NCBI GenBank assembly: GCA_020073345.1
Contig: JAIQFI010000044.1
Coordinates: 1 to 52,703, forward strand
Origin: Terriglobia bacterium
GTDB taxonomy: Bacteria > Acidobacteriota > Terriglobia > Bryobacterales > Bryobacteraceae
Length of the DNA: 52,703 nt
Direction of reading: 5' to 3'
The translations under genes and the position numbers were made by a program. The notes under the pieces are model-generated. The model did no database searches. It was not told the origin of the DNA and saw nothing but the letters and a program-made list of their open reading frames with translations. Shown piece by piece: positions 41,981 to 50,454 of this stretch; the stretch's first letter is position 1, and each line of letters opens with the position of its first letter.

Positions 41981-42029
41981 ACTCAATATCTTAGACCTGT
42001 TCGCCGGGCATCCGGTTACAGAGTAAGGT

Positions 42030-42545
42030 CTAGGGGCCCACCTCGAAGGCATCCAAATCGACGAATATTCCGGCCGAAGCGGGATCTTTGTCCCCCGATA
42101 CCCGGACCTCCAGCGTATGGCTGCCTGGACTTAGCTCCCCGAAACGCTGCGTCTCCTGCCACTTGGTTTGAGAAGAATACTGGTTGATGCGGACCGGGGC
42201 GCCTCCGTCGATCTTCACTTCGGCGATTCCGCGGTTCGCGGCTTTCGTAAACACGTAAGTGATCGCTGTGCCGGTAAAAGCGATACGAAATCCGTCTCCT
42301 TGCTTTTCGGAGTAAGTCAGGGATTGGCCCGAGGACTGCGGAAACTGATGGTCGTGCCACCATGAGCCGGTATACTCGATCCCCTTCTCCAGATCGTCGT
42401 AGCGGCGGCCGGCAGCGAATGTGCCGGTCACAGGCGGCGCCGGTGCGTCGTGCGATACGGCCACGTTGCCTTGCCGTTCGCGCAGGAACAGATAGCCGCC
42501 AGCGGCGACCAACAGAAGGAGCACAATCCAGCCGAGTGTCTTCAA
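42030..42545 (-). CDS. membrane-anchored beta-sandwich (carbohydrate-binding-like) protein
   Basis: A 171-residue protein with an N-terminal anchor (~5-21, WIVLLLLVAAGGYLFL) and a C-terminal ~120-residue domain. That domain's pattern (YTGSWWHDHQF, GFRIAFTGTAITYVF, LSPGSHTLEVRVSG) matches the galactose-binding-like jelly-roll modules often attached to glycosidases and surface proteins. Alone, it may bind a glycan in the periplasm; this is an inference from fold. The start appears to be TTG 42545, 6 bp after the S24 gene's stop. No ATG or GTG at a sensible place replaces it. Confidence 0.72.
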   Translation of the reverse strand: MKTLGWIVLLLLVAAGGYLFLRERQGNVAVSHDAPAPPVTGTFAAGRRYDDLEKGIEYTGSWWHDHQFPQSSGQSLTYSEKQGDGFRIAFTGTAITYVFTKAANRGIAEVKIDGGAPVRINQYSSQTKWQETQRFGELSPGSHTLEVRVSGDKDPASAGIFVDLDAFEVGP

Positions 42546-42551
42546 GGGTAT

Positions 42552-43349
42552 CTAATAGAGTACCTGAACGAATTCCGCCACGATGCGGAAACGATCTTCC
42601 TCGGGGCTGAGTTCCCAAGCGTCGAAATCGGGGTTCAGCGGCTTCAGGAGGACGTTCTTGTGCTTCCAGGTCCCATCCGGCAGCTGCTTCTTGACACTGT
42701 GATAGACCTTGACGGTGTGGCGGTCGTTGGTGCCTCCGCCGTCATATTCCACCAACACCAGTCGTCCTTCGCGCGATCCCGTCACGCCCGCACGGAACAC
42801 ACACAGGCTGCCGTCGGGGATGCGAGGCTCCATGGAACGCCCCGCGATCCTCGCCACAAACATGGCCGGTGTCGGATGGAGCCCGGGGGGGACCTCCACC
42901 CAGCCCTCGTCACCTTCTTCTTGGGCGACTTCCTGGTTCTCGAGGAATTTGCCCGCCGCGACGGATAGCGAATACCGCGGCAAATGTGTCACGAAGGGGC
43001 GCACGGTAGTGTGCACGTGCTCGCGATACAAACGCAGTATGGCGCGATCGAAATCCTCGACCATCACTTCGCGAGGCTCGGAGATCGTCAGCGTGTTTGA
43101 AAGCGTATCTTGGAGCTGATCCAGAACTCGCGTGGCGCCCAACTCCTCGGCCTTCGCCGCCAGGTCGGATTCCAGTTCGGAAAGGATCGAGGCTTCCGAC
43201 GGTGCGATCACGTCCCAATCGTGGCGCAGGCACAGATAAAGGCGGTTATGGGCGGGGTCTTCCAGCAACACTCCGGCACTCACCGGCGGGCTTCCAGGCA
43301 GCTCCAGCTGCAGGAGGGACAGACGCGCGGGCTGGGTGAGGATCGCCAT
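42552..43349 (-). CDS. S24 (LexA-like) peptidase domain protein without a DNA-binding domain
   Basis: A 265-residue protein. Residues ~160-262 form an S24 serine-lysine peptidase domain: Ser172 in IAGRSMEPRIPDGS and Lys214 in RHTVKVYHS. Residues 1-~145 hold no helix-turn-helix. They form a separate domain of mixed alpha/beta type (GVLLEDPAHNRLYLCLRHDWD, then a helical stretch) that I do not recognise with certainty; its opening recalls DUF3037-like proteins. LexA-type enzymes self-cleave in response to RecA filaments, so this may be a self-cleaving switch for the unknown domain. GGGGAG lies very close to ATG 43349; TTG 43358 is an alternative start. Confidence 0.82.
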   Translation of the reverse strand: MAILTQPARLSLLQLELPGSPPVSAGVLLEDPAHNRLYLCLRHDWDVIAPSEASILSELESDLAAKAEELGATRVLDQLQDTLSNTLTISEPREVMVEDFDRAILRLYREHVHTTVRPFVTHLPRYSLSVAAGKFLENQEVAQEEGDEGWVEVPPGLHPTPAMFVARIAGRSMEPRIPDGSLCVFRAGVTGSREGRLVLVEYDGGGTNDRHTVKVYHSVKKQLPDGTWKHKNVLLKPLNPDFDAWELSPEEDRFRIVAEFVQVLY

Positions 43350-43400
43350 GCTCCCCAAGGAATCATGGCATACTCCGAAGAGCTAAGTGTAGGAGGGTTT

Positions 43401-44408
43401 CTACGGACTAAACGGGTAGTAGTATGTGCGCGCTCGGACGAGTACGTTGGGTATGGCGACCTTCACCTCGATCGTGCGTTTCAGTCGCGTCTCGTCCGTC
43501 TCGTTGGGCACATACCGGAGAACGTATTGCACGGTAATTTCGCCGGCAATGTTGGCGATCGATTTGTAGATCGATCCCAGGATGGCTGCGGTATACCCGC
43601 CTGTCCCCACCTTTAACTGGTAATTCCCTTCGTCGGAAGGCTGCGACAGGAATCCGGAGACATCCTTGTAGACGTTCAGGAGCGGGTACTCCACGCGGCC
43701 GCCGGTTTCCTGGGCCATGCGCTCCAGGTTCTTGCTGGAATCGCTGGTGAAGCCGTAAGCGTCCGTGCTCATGGCGTTGATGGTGACCTGGTAGCGCTGG
43801 GCCAGCTCGATCACCTGATCGAGCGTCTTGCTGCTGGCGTTGTCGTGGCCGTCGCCGATCACCACGATCACCCGGCGGGGATCCACCGGCTCGCCTTCCA
43901 CCAGCTTGCGGCTGGTGCAAGCCATATAGACGGCATCATAGAAAGCTGACCCGCCGCTGGGCGAGATTTTCCGCAGTTTCGTGACAATCGGATCGGGGTC
44001 CGAGGTGGTGTTGACCATCAACTCAGCCTCGTTACCGTAGCCGATCAGGTAGCCGGCATATTTCTTGTCACCGGGCAGCAGATTCAGCACCAGCTCGATG
44101 GTGGCTTCCTGCAGGCTCTTCCACTGGCCGCGGCTTTGGTTGCTCAGATCCACCAGGAAACCGACCACCACGCGCTGGTTGCGCTCGCGGTTGAAGTAGC
44201 GGATGGTCTGTTCCTTGCCTTGGTCGAAGATCTTGAAATCGCTTTGTTCCAGATCGGATACGAAGCGACCCTTCTCGTCGGTGACCGTTACGGGGACCAC
44301 CACTTCGTTCACCTGGACGCGAATGGCTGGCTGTGGTTGCTGGGCGAGGGCAAGTGCCAGCACTGTGGAAAACAACACAAAGCTTCGCAACGCAGTGCCG
44401 AGTCGCAT
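43401..44408 (-). CDS. secreted VWFA-domain protein of the acidobacterial TIGR03436 type
   Basis: A 335-residue protein with a signal peptide (1-~22). A small beta domain (VVVPVTVTDEKGRFVSDLEQSDFKIF, ~35-60) and a von Willebrand factor A domain with the metal-ion site DLSNQS (~92, the DxSxS pattern) follow. This arrangement is the VWFA-related family expanded in Solibacter-type acidobacteria. VWA domains mediate metal-dependent protein contacts in the periplasm or on the surface. A perfect TATAAT lies 12 bp before ATG 44408. It could be the missing VWA partner of the MoxR ATPase, but nothing in the sequence proves that. Confidence 0.9.
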   Translation of the reverse strand: MRLGTALRSFVLFSTVLALALAQQPQPAIRVQVNEVVVPVTVTDEKGRFVSDLEQSDFKIFDQGKEQTIRYFNRERNQRVVVGFLVDLSNQSRGQWKSLQEATIELVLNLLPGDKKYAGYLIGYGNEAELMVNTTSDPDPIVTKLRKISPSGGSAFYDAVYMACTSRKLVEGEPVDPRRVIVVIGDGHDNASSKTLDQVIELAQRYQVTINAMSTDAYGFTSDSSKNLERMAQETGGRVEYPLLNVYKDVSGFLSQPSDEGNYQLKVGTGGYTAAILGSIYKSIANIAGEITVQYVLRYVPNETDETRLKRTIEVKVAIPNVLVRARTYYYPFSP

Positions 44409-44420
44409 AGGACCTAATCG

Positions 44421-44426
44421 ATTATA
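44421..44426 (-). promoter_or_regulatory. -10 box for the VWFA gene
   Basis: A perfect TATAAT on the minus strand with 12 bp to ATG 44408. No convincing -35 box. The predicted leader is a few bases. Confidence 0.45.
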
Positions 44427-44720
44427 CCCGAGACCGGCGAAAAGGAAGCCCCATCGTCCAGGCTTCAGGAACCACGGCTGTGAGGGGTTTCAGGGGGTTA
44501 GGGGCAGGGTTCAGTGGGTGACTTGTGAGGTACTGCTTGGAGGGACAGCCGGGTTCCTTGAGCCTGCGACATCTGCATACGCCGCTGTGCGAGTGCAATC
44601 CGGCTGCCGATCTCGAATTTCGCGTTTATCTTGTTGATGAAAAGCGACAAAACCGCACAGCCGCTGCGCACACCTCGGATTCCCGCATGGAAAGAGTTAC
44701 CGTGTACGCGCCGGGATGAA
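44427..44720. other. non-coding gap between the TolC and VWFA genes
   Basis: This ~290-bp stretch holds a G-rich run (around 44480-44515) and a plus-strand 64-codon frame (44525-44719) with no ribosome site and no recognisable protein. I see no terminator hairpin with a T-run and no RNA gene. Confidence 0.4.
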
Positions 44721-46568
44721 CTACCGATTTGCCGCCACCGGGGGTGGAGTCGCCGCGGCGGCCCGGCCGTTCGGATTCGGCGTCACGTCGGGGATCGGAC
44801 TGGGAGTTTTCGACATGCGCCCGTTCTTAACTTCGTCGATGACGATGTTGTTGTTCTCTAGAATCGTGCCGGTGGCCTGATCGAGCTGCAGCTTGGCCTG
44901 CGCGTACGTGGTCAGGGCGGCGACCTCGGATTGCCGGGCATTGGCCAAGTCGGTCTGGTGCTGGACGACTGCGTAGGAGGTGGAGGCGCCCAGCTCGTAC
45001 TTCTTCTGCTCGGCGTCCACGACCTGCTCCTGGAGCACGCGCGTCTGTTGCGCCGACTGATAACGCGCCCTAGCGTTGGTGACCGCGATCAGCGCATTCT
45101 GAACGTCCATGCGGACGTTGTTTATTTCCTTTTGCACGTTTAATTCTGCCTGGCGCAGCTGCAAACTCTGCTGGATGTAAGTCTCCTGCGCCGCGCGGTT
45201 ACGCAGGGGAACATTTAACGTGAAACCGATGGCATAGTTCACCGTTGGCACGCCGAACACTTGACGCAGGATGTTGCCGTAGCCTCCGACCAAATCGGGA
45301 TTCGGCGAAATGCGGGGGATGACCTGGCCGGTGAGGGGGTTAATCTGGGGCGTCGGATTAACGATTCCTCCCGCCCCAGGATTCTGAACGTTACCCTGCA
45401 GGTTCAGCTGCGGGAGCATGGAATTGCGTGTACCGGTGAGATTGATCTTCGAATTCTCGACCTGGATACGCTGCTGCGCCAGTTCGGGCCGGTGATCGAG
45501 CGCCTTCGCCACCAGGTCCTGAACCGGAGTAATCGGTTCGACATCCGGAATCGTGATCCGGTCGGTGGGGATAATATGCGTGTCGGCAATCGCAGGATTG
45601 ACCAGTCCATTGCGGCTTAACAGGTTCTTAAGGGTCACCTCCAACTGCTGCACGGCGGTTTGGGCGATCAGCAGATTGGTCTGGTTGGTCGCGACCTGCG
45701 CTTGGGCCGTGGTGACATCGAGGGGCGCCATGGTTCCAATCTCCAACTGCTTCTTGTTATCATCCAGCAGCTTTTGGGACAGGCCCAGCGTTTGTTGCGC
45801 CACGTCCACGGCCAGATTGGCGCTGACCAGGTTCCAGTAGGTCGAAATTACGGTGTTGAGGGTTGTGTCCAGCTGTAATTCGAACTGAGAGTCGTTTAGC
45901 CGGAGGTTATTCTTGGCAACCCGGATGTTGCGGGTGTTGAACGCCAGGCCGAAACCTTGCAGCAGGGGCTGGGTAGCCTGGAGACTCAAGCCGGTCGTGT
46001 AGGAAGGATAGAAGATGGCGTTGGTATTGTTCGTGGTCGTGGAGTTGTTGTTAAACCCCAGCGTGGCGGTTCCGCCGGTCATGAACCCTTGCTGAATGCC
46101 GAAGTTTTTAGTCTGCGTGTCTCCGACATTGACCGACTGTCCGCCGGCGGTGACCGTGTTGGTCTGGATCTGGGCGGAGTGGTTCCAATTGATGGTGCTG
46201 GTGAAGGCGGGATCGTAGCTCACGCCCGCGCCGTTGCTCGCCCGGGAAGCGCGCAAGGCGGACTCGTTAATCCCGTATCCGTAGCGCGAGACCTCGATAT
46301 CGACGTTGTTCTCCAGCGCCAGTGCGATCGCGTCGGAGAGCGACAAATACAGATTGCCGGCGCGGATCAAAGAGTCGGCGCGCCCGCTGTTCGAGATATT
46401 GATGGGCGGAACATACCTGGGGCTGTAATCGTGCGTGAACCCCGAATACCAGTGCTGCCGTTCGGTACTCAGGCTGGGGCCGCGATCGTTGAGCTGTTGT
46501 GCATACATGCCGGGCGCCGCCATCAGCAGCACGCACAGCAACGCGATGAAGGGTTTCGATTGTTTCAT
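44721..46568 (-). CDS. TolC-family outer-membrane efflux protein
   Basis: A 615-residue outer-membrane channel with a signal peptide (~8-24) and the two-fold repeated alpha-helical TolC architecture (helices such as LRLNDSQFELQLDTTLNTVIS and LRQAELNVQKEINNVRMDVQ). An Asn/Gln/Thr-rich beta part and a Pro-rich C-terminal tail follow. It should provide the outer-membrane exit duct for the MacA-like adaptor and MacB-like pump encoded directly upstream. A 148-bp gap separates it from the permease gene and contains a stem-loop and a possible own promoter, so its dosage may be set separately. Confidence 0.93.
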   Translation of the reverse strand: MKQSKPFIALLCVLLMAAPGMYAQQLNDRGPSLSTERQHWYSGFTHDYSPRYVPPINISNSGRADSLIRAGNLYLSLSDAIALALENNVDIEVSRYGYGINESALRASRASNGAGVSYDPAFTSTINWNHSAQIQTNTVTAGGQSVNVGDTQTKNFGIQQGFMTGGTATLGFNNNSTTTNNTNAIFYPSYTTGLSLQATQPLLQGFGLAFNTRNIRVAKNNLRLNDSQFELQLDTTLNTVISTYWNLVSANLAVDVAQQTLGLSQKLLDDNKKQLEIGTMAPLDVTTAQAQVATNQTNLLIAQTAVQQLEVTLKNLLSRNGLVNPAIADTHIIPTDRITIPDVEPITPVQDLVAKALDHRPELAQQRIQVENSKINLTGTRNSMLPQLNLQGNVQNPGAGGIVNPTPQINPLTGQVIPRISPNPDLVGGYGNILRQVFGVPTVNYAIGFTLNVPLRNRAAQETYIQQSLQLRQAELNVQKEINNVRMDVQNALIAVTNARARYQSAQQTRVLQEQVVDAEQKKYELGASTSYAVVQHQTDLANARQSEVAALTTYAQAKLQLDQATGTILENNNIVIDEVKNGRMSKTPSPIPDVTPNPNGRAAAATPPPVAANR

Positions 46569-46640
46569 GGCTTAGGTTTACCTCGAAGTTATACGATTCT
46601 TACGGGATATTCGTTCCAGCGTTGCATCTCGAACGCCACC

Positions 46641-46669
46641 GCTAAAGTGCTGAAAAGAAGTCCTGTCAA
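46641..46669 (-). promoter_or_regulatory. possible promoter for the TolC-like gene
   Basis: On the minus strand a perfect TTGACA (46669-46664), a 17-bp spacer and TTTAGC (46646-46641). The -10 matches only three of six consensus positions. It would give a leader of about 65 nt before ATG 46568. Confidence 0.35.
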
Positions 46670-46698
46670 TATGTCCGTGGTGTCCGATATTGGAACTA

Positions 46699-46716
46699 CG
46701 GCGTGCGAAAACGCCG
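46699..46716 (-). other. stem-loop directly after the permease stop codon
   Basis: CGGCGT and ACGCCG (6-bp perfect stem) flank a 6-nt loop, immediately next to the permease TAG at 46717-46719. There is no T-run, so it is more likely a processing or stability element, or a weak terminator lowering TolC expression, than a strong intrinsic terminator. Confidence 0.35.
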
Positions 46717-47952
46717 CTACTCATACCTGAGAGCTTCGATCGGATCCAGCAAGGCTGCCTTCCGTGCAGGGTAGAAACCGAAGAACACCCCCACCAGCGC
46801 CGAGAAAAAGAACGCCGCCAGGATCGAAGGCAGACTCACCAGCGTATTCCATCCGGCGAAGTAGGAGATCGCAAAGCTGGCTAATACTCCCATGGCAATC
46901 CCCATGCAGCCCCCCAATAACGAAAGCGAAACCGCCTCCACCAGGAACTGCGACAGAATGTCGTTCGTTTTCGCCCCCACTGCCTGGCGGAGGCCGATTT
47001 CCTTGGTGCGCTCGGTCACCGACACCAGCATGATGTTCATGATGCCGATGCCACCCACGATCAGCGATACGGACGCGATGGAGGCCAGCAGCAGACCCAT
47101 GATCTGTGTGGCCTGCTCCTGCGCGGCGGCCATTTCCTCGAGACTCCGGACCTGGAAATCATTGTCCTCGGTCGCTTGCAGGCGGTGGCGCTGGCGCAGA
47201 AGCGCCTCGATCTCGTCCATGGCGTTCTGATTCCGTCCATCGCGGGCCTGCACCAGGACCTGGCCGATTTGCTGCCAGCTATTCTGCCGTCCGCCGCCCA
47301 TTACCTTCTTTTTGGCGGTGGTGATCGGCATGATGATCATGTCGTCCTGATCCTGCCCGTTGGCGTTCTGGCCCTTGGGCACCAGCGTTCCGATCACGGT
47401 AAAGGGCACCTTGCGGACGCGGATGGTTTTGCCGATCGGATCCTCACCGCCGAAGATGTTATCGACAACGGTCTTGCCGAGCAGCGCAACTTTGTTGGTG
47501 GACTTGACATCTTCAGTGGTGAACGGCTCGCCTTCTTCGAGGCGCAGGTCGCGAATGGTCAGATACTCGGGAGCCACGCCGTAAATCCGGGTACCCCAGT
47601 TATTGCTCCCGTAGACCACCTGCTGCTGGTTTTGCTGAAGCGGGGAGGAATACATCACATCCGGACATTCCTCCTGAATGGCCCGGGCGTCCTCTTCCGT
47701 CAGCGTCTGCGCGTTGCCATTGCCGCTCTTGACTCCGCCGGTGTTCTGGCTGCCCGGCTGGACAATAATCACGTTGCTGCCGATGGACGCGATCTGCTGA
47801 TGGATGCGATCGGTGGCGCCGCTGCCCACCGAGACCATGGCGATGACGGCGCCCACGCCGATAATGATGCCGAGCATGGTCAGCGCCGAGCGCAGCTTGT
47901 TCACGCGTAGCGCGCGGAACGCGATTCTCATGCTTTGGAAGACCTTATTCAT
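46717..47952 (-). CDS. MacB-type ABC transporter permease
   Basis: A 411-residue inner-membrane protein of the MacB/FtsX fold. One N-terminal membrane helix (~20-42, LTMLGIIIGVGAVIAMVSVG) and a large periplasmic MacB_PCD domain (~45-280) precede three C-terminal membrane helices, with the coupling loop TERTKEIGLRQAVGAK (~315). The ATPase is a separate gene, unlike E. coli MacB where both are fused. The ATG overlaps the ATPase stop (ATGA). Together with the adaptor and TolC-like protein it forms a tripartite exporter for peptides, lipids or small molecules. Confidence 0.94.
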   Translation of the reverse strand: MNKVFQSMRIAFRALRVNKLRSALTMLGIIIGVGAVIAMVSVGSGATDRIHQQIASIGSNVIIVQPGSQNTGGVKSGNGNAQTLTEEDARAIQEECPDVMYSSPLQQNQQQVVYGSNNWGTRIYGVAPEYLTIRDLRLEEGEPFTTEDVKSTNKVALLGKTVVDNIFGGEDPIGKTIRVRKVPFTVIGTLVPKGQNANGQDQDDMIIMPITTAKKKVMGGGRQNSWQQIGQVLVQARDGRNQNAMDEIEALLRQRHRLQATEDNDFQVRSLEEMAAAQEQATQIMGLLLASIASVSLIVGGIGIMNIMLVSVTERTKEIGLRQAVGAKTNDILSQFLVEAVSLSLLGGCMGIAMGVLASFAISYFAGWNTLVSLPSILAAFFFSALVGVFFGFYPARKAALLDPIEALRYE

Positions 47953-48710
47953 GCGACTGGTTCCTCTTCTTCCTCTACCTCGGGCAATTCCGACAGCTCC
48001 CGCTCGGCGTTCCGCGGGTTGGGGACACGCTCATCGAGCATGATGTGACCGTCTTTGAACTGGATGATGCGGTCGGAATAGTGTGCGATATCGGGCTCGT
48101 GAGTGACCACCACGATACTGATGCCTTTTTCCCGGTTCAACTTCTGAAAGATGCCCATGATTTCGACGCTGGTCCGCGAATCGAGCGCGCCCGTCGGCTC
48201 GTCCGCCAGGATGAGCTGGGGATTGTTGATCAAGCTTCGGGCGATCGCTACGCGCTGCTGCTGGCCGCCGGAAAGCTGGCTGGGGTGGTGATCGTAACGT
48301 TCCGCCAGACCGACCGAAGTGAGCGCCGCCATGGCGCGCTCCTTAAACTTGCTCTTGTCGTTGTCGCTATACAGCAGGGGCAGTTCGACATTCTCGAGGG
48401 CCGATGTCCTGGCCAGCAAGTTAAACTGCTGAAACACGAAGCCCACCTTACGGTTGCGAATGTCGGCGAGCTCGTCACGTTCCAGAGCGCCGACATCCAC
48501 GCCGTCCAGATAATACTTGCCGCTGCTGGGCTTATCCAGACAGCCCACGATGTTCATTAACGTTGACTTGCCGGAACCGGATGCACCCATGATCGATACG
48601 AAACTGCCGCGGGGGATTTCGAGCGATATACCGCGCAGGGCGTGCACATGGTTGTCGCCCATGTGATAGGTCTTATGAAGGTTCTCGATGCGGATGAGAG
48701 CAGAGTCCAC
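47949..48710 (-). CDS. MacB/LolD-type ABC transporter ATP-binding protein
   Basis: A 253-residue ATPase with Walker [10 protein letters not shown] (~41), signature [15 protein letters not shown] (~145), Walker [13 protein letters not shown] (~165) and the His switch VVTHEPDIA (~203). The C-terminal ~30 residues are unusually acidic (a run of Glu before the stop). It powers the permease encoded next to it. The start is GTG 48710, 20 bp after the adaptor stop. It overlaps the permease gene by 4 bp. Confidence 0.95.
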   Translation of the reverse strand: MDSALIRIENLHKTYHMGDNHVHALRGISLEIPRGSFVSIMGASGSGKSTLMNIVGCLDKPSSGKYYLDGVDVGALERDELADIRNRKVGFVFQQFNLLARTSALENVELPLLYSDNDKSKFKERAMAALTSVGLAERYDHHPSQLSGGQQQRVAIARSLINNPQLILADEPTGALDSRTSVEIMGIFQKLNREKGISIVVVTHEPDIAHYSDRIIQFKDGHIMLDERVPNPRNAERELSELPEVEEEEEPVA

Positions 48711-48730
48711 GGCTAGTCCTCGCGGGCGCC

Positions 48731-50326
48731 CTAGAAGGGGAGCCCGCCCCTGCCTTGCTTGAAGTTATTCTGGTTGCCGCCCGGGAATCCCGGCGCGTTC
48801 TTGTTCTGGTTGCCGCCGGCTCGCACACCCTCGATACCGGTGACTAACTCCTGGCCCTCTTTGAGATTGCCGCCGAGCATTGCTACAAAGTTTCCGTCGC
48901 TGATGCCGGTGCGGATGCGCTCGGCCTTGAGCTGGCCCTTTTCATCCAGCGTGTAGACCGTCTGGAACTGGCTCGCGGCCCGGACGCCGCCCTGGTTGGC
49001 GTTGATCTGGCCGCCACCACCACCGCCGCCGTTGCCGCCGCGGCGGCCACCACCGCCACCACCGCCGAAGCCGCCGCCACCACGGCCCTTGAACTGGCTG
49101 GGATCAAACTTGCCGTCGCCGCCCTTGAACTGGCTGGGATCGAATTTACCGTCACCCTTGACGACCTTTTTGTCGGTGTTCTTGGCGTCGGGCGGCAGGA
49201 GGTCTTCGGGCGGGCGGAACCGCAGTGCCGCTGCCGGAATCTTTATGGCCGCCGATAGCCGGTCGGTAACCAGGCGAACGTTCGCCGTCATGCCTGGGAA
49301 CAGCTTCAAATCGGGGTTATCCACGTTGATCACCACCGTGTAGGTAATGACGTTTTGCACGTTCGTGGGTGCGTGGCGGACTTGCATTACGGTGCCGCGG
49401 AAGGTTTGCCCCGGATACGCGTCCACTGTGAACGTGGCAAGCTGGTCCTCCTGAACGCGGCTGATGTCGGACTCGTCAATATTCGTCTCCACGTGCATCT
49501 TGGTGAGGTCCTGAGCGATGGTAAACAGAGTAGCCACCGAATAGGATGCCTGTACCGTCTGACCGACGTCCGTGTTCCGCGCAATCACCACGCCGTCGAC
49601 CGGAGAAGTGATCCGGGTATGCTCGAGATCCAACTGAGCGTTTTGCAGGTTCGCATCCGCGGTGGCAACCTGGGCTGCCGCCGTGATCTTCTGGGTTTCT
49701 GCCACCTGCCGCTGCGCCTTGACCGATTCGAGACTGGCCTGCGCGGACTTCACCTGCGCCTGCGCCGACTCCAGGCTCGCCACGGCCTGGTCGTAGACTG
49801 CCTGAGCGCTGTCGACAGAGTCCTTGGTGGTCACACCGGCGGCCAACATCTTGTCCTGGAGATCTTTTTTACGCTTGGCGTCGTTAACCTGGGACTGGGA
49901 CCGGACCACGGCCGCTTTCTGGTTGGTAATGTTCAGTTCTGCATTAGCGATATCGAGATCCGCCTTTCTCAGGCCGACCTCGGCATTGGTTATCTGTGCC
50001 TTGGCGTTATCCAGATTGGCCTTAGCCTGGTCCACCTTGGTCTGGAACGGCGCCGGGTCGATCTGCGCGACCAGCTGGTTCTTCTTGACCACGGAATTGA
50101 AATCCACATACACGGCCGCCACGTTGCCGGATACCTGGCTGCCCACGGGCACGGAAATAACGGCCGCCAGCGAGCCTGTCGCGGAAATGGCCGATTCCAG
50201 ATCGCCGCGCGTCACTTTGGCCTTCAGAAACTCGGCTTTTTTCGAACGAGTGTAATAGGTGAAGCCGCCCAGGGCCAATGCCGCAATCAGCAGTGTAAAA
50301 CCCAGGAGCCACTTAAGCTTCTTCAT
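48731..50326 (-). CDS. MacA/HlyD-type periplasmic adaptor with glycine-rich insert
   Basis: A 531-residue membrane-fusion protein. An N-terminal anchor (~7-25), a first lipoyl half (VGSQVSGNVAAVYVD, ~60), a long coiled-coil hairpin (~95-225), a second lipoyl half (ITSPVDGVVIARNTDVGQ, ~240) and a beta-barrel domain precede a low-complexity region at ~388-442. That region contains two KFDPSQFKG units and long Gly runs. A final membrane-proximal segment follows. It links the permease to the TolC-like channel. The Gly-rich insert is unusual for MacA and lies between beta-barrel and membrane-proximal parts. It is the first gene of the four-gene exporter operon. Confidence 0.93.
   Translation of the reverse strand: MKKLKWLLGFTLLIAALALGGFTYYTRSKKAEFLKAKVTRGDLESAISATGSLAAVISVPVGSQVSGNVAAVYVDFNSVVKKNQLVAQIDPAPFQTKVDQAKANLDNAKAQITNAEVGLRKADLDIANAELNITNQKAAVVRSQSQVNDAKRKKDLQDKMLAAGVTTKDSVDSAQAVYDQAVASLESAQAQVKSAQASLESVKAQRQVAETQKITAAAQVATADANLQNAQLDLEHTRITSPVDGVVIARNTDVGQTVQASYSVATLFTIAQDLTKMHVETNIDESDISRVQEDQLATFTVDAYPGQTFRGTVMQVRHAPTNVQNVITYTVVINVDNPDLKLFPGMTANVRLVTDRLSAAIKIPAAALRFRPPEDLLPPDAKNTDKKVVKGDGKFDPSQFKGGDGKFDPSQFKGRGGGGFGGGGGGGRRGGNGGGGGGGQINANQGGVRAASQFQTVYTLDEKGQLKAERIRTGISDGNFVAMLGGNLKEGQELVTGIEGVRAGGNQNKNAPGFPGGNQNNFKQGRGGLPF
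49086..49157. repeat. 36-bp tandem repeat in the adaptor gene
   Basis: CCCTTGAACTGGCTGGGATC begins at 49086 and recurs at 49122, a 36-bp period coding for 12 residues (KFDPSQFKGGDG). It is followed on the same coding strand by Gly codons that form further simple-sequence repeats around 49005-49085. Confidence 0.8.
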
Positions 50327-50373
50327 CGTAGTAGAGTACTCCCCAAACTTTCTTATCCTGCACTAGAGATGAC

Positions 50374-50411
50374 GACGGGAGACGGTCCCGTTGTTACAGG
50401 GGCGTCCCGTC
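50374..50411. other. alternative stem-loops between the adaptor and pyrE genes
   Basis: GACGGGA (50374-50380) can pair with TCCCGTT (50386-50392, one G-T pair) or perfectly with TCCCGTC (50405-50411), so the two structures exclude each other. This is the logic of an attenuator, but no T-run follows and I see no PyrR-binding consensus. It could equally be a regulator-binding site in DNA. Confidence 0.3.
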
Positions 50412-50435
50412 AAGAATGTTAAGTCGAACTCGGAC

Positions 50436-50441
50436 TATTAT
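50436..50441 (+). promoter_or_regulatory. possible -10 box for pyrE-truA
   Basis: TATTAT (five of six consensus positions) ends 13 bp before GTG 50455, at the same spacing as other -10 boxes in this window. No -35 is visible. If real, it excludes the upstream ATG 50416 as start. Confidence 0.3.
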
Positions 50442-50454
50442 ATATGAAGAAACC

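Noticed and set aside
44525-44719. 64-codon plus-strand frame between the VWFA and TolC genes
   Set aside because: No ribosome site or family resemblance; it lies in a gap between genes of the opposite strand.
44721-50326. Exporter operon as an antibiotic-resistance determinant
   Set aside because: The genes fit a MacA-MacB-TolC-type pump, but such pumps have many natural substrates and nothing here shows which.
50374-50411. PyrR-dependent attenuator before pyrE
   Set aside because: I see no conserved PyrR-binding loop and no terminator T-run, so only generic alternative pairing is claimed.
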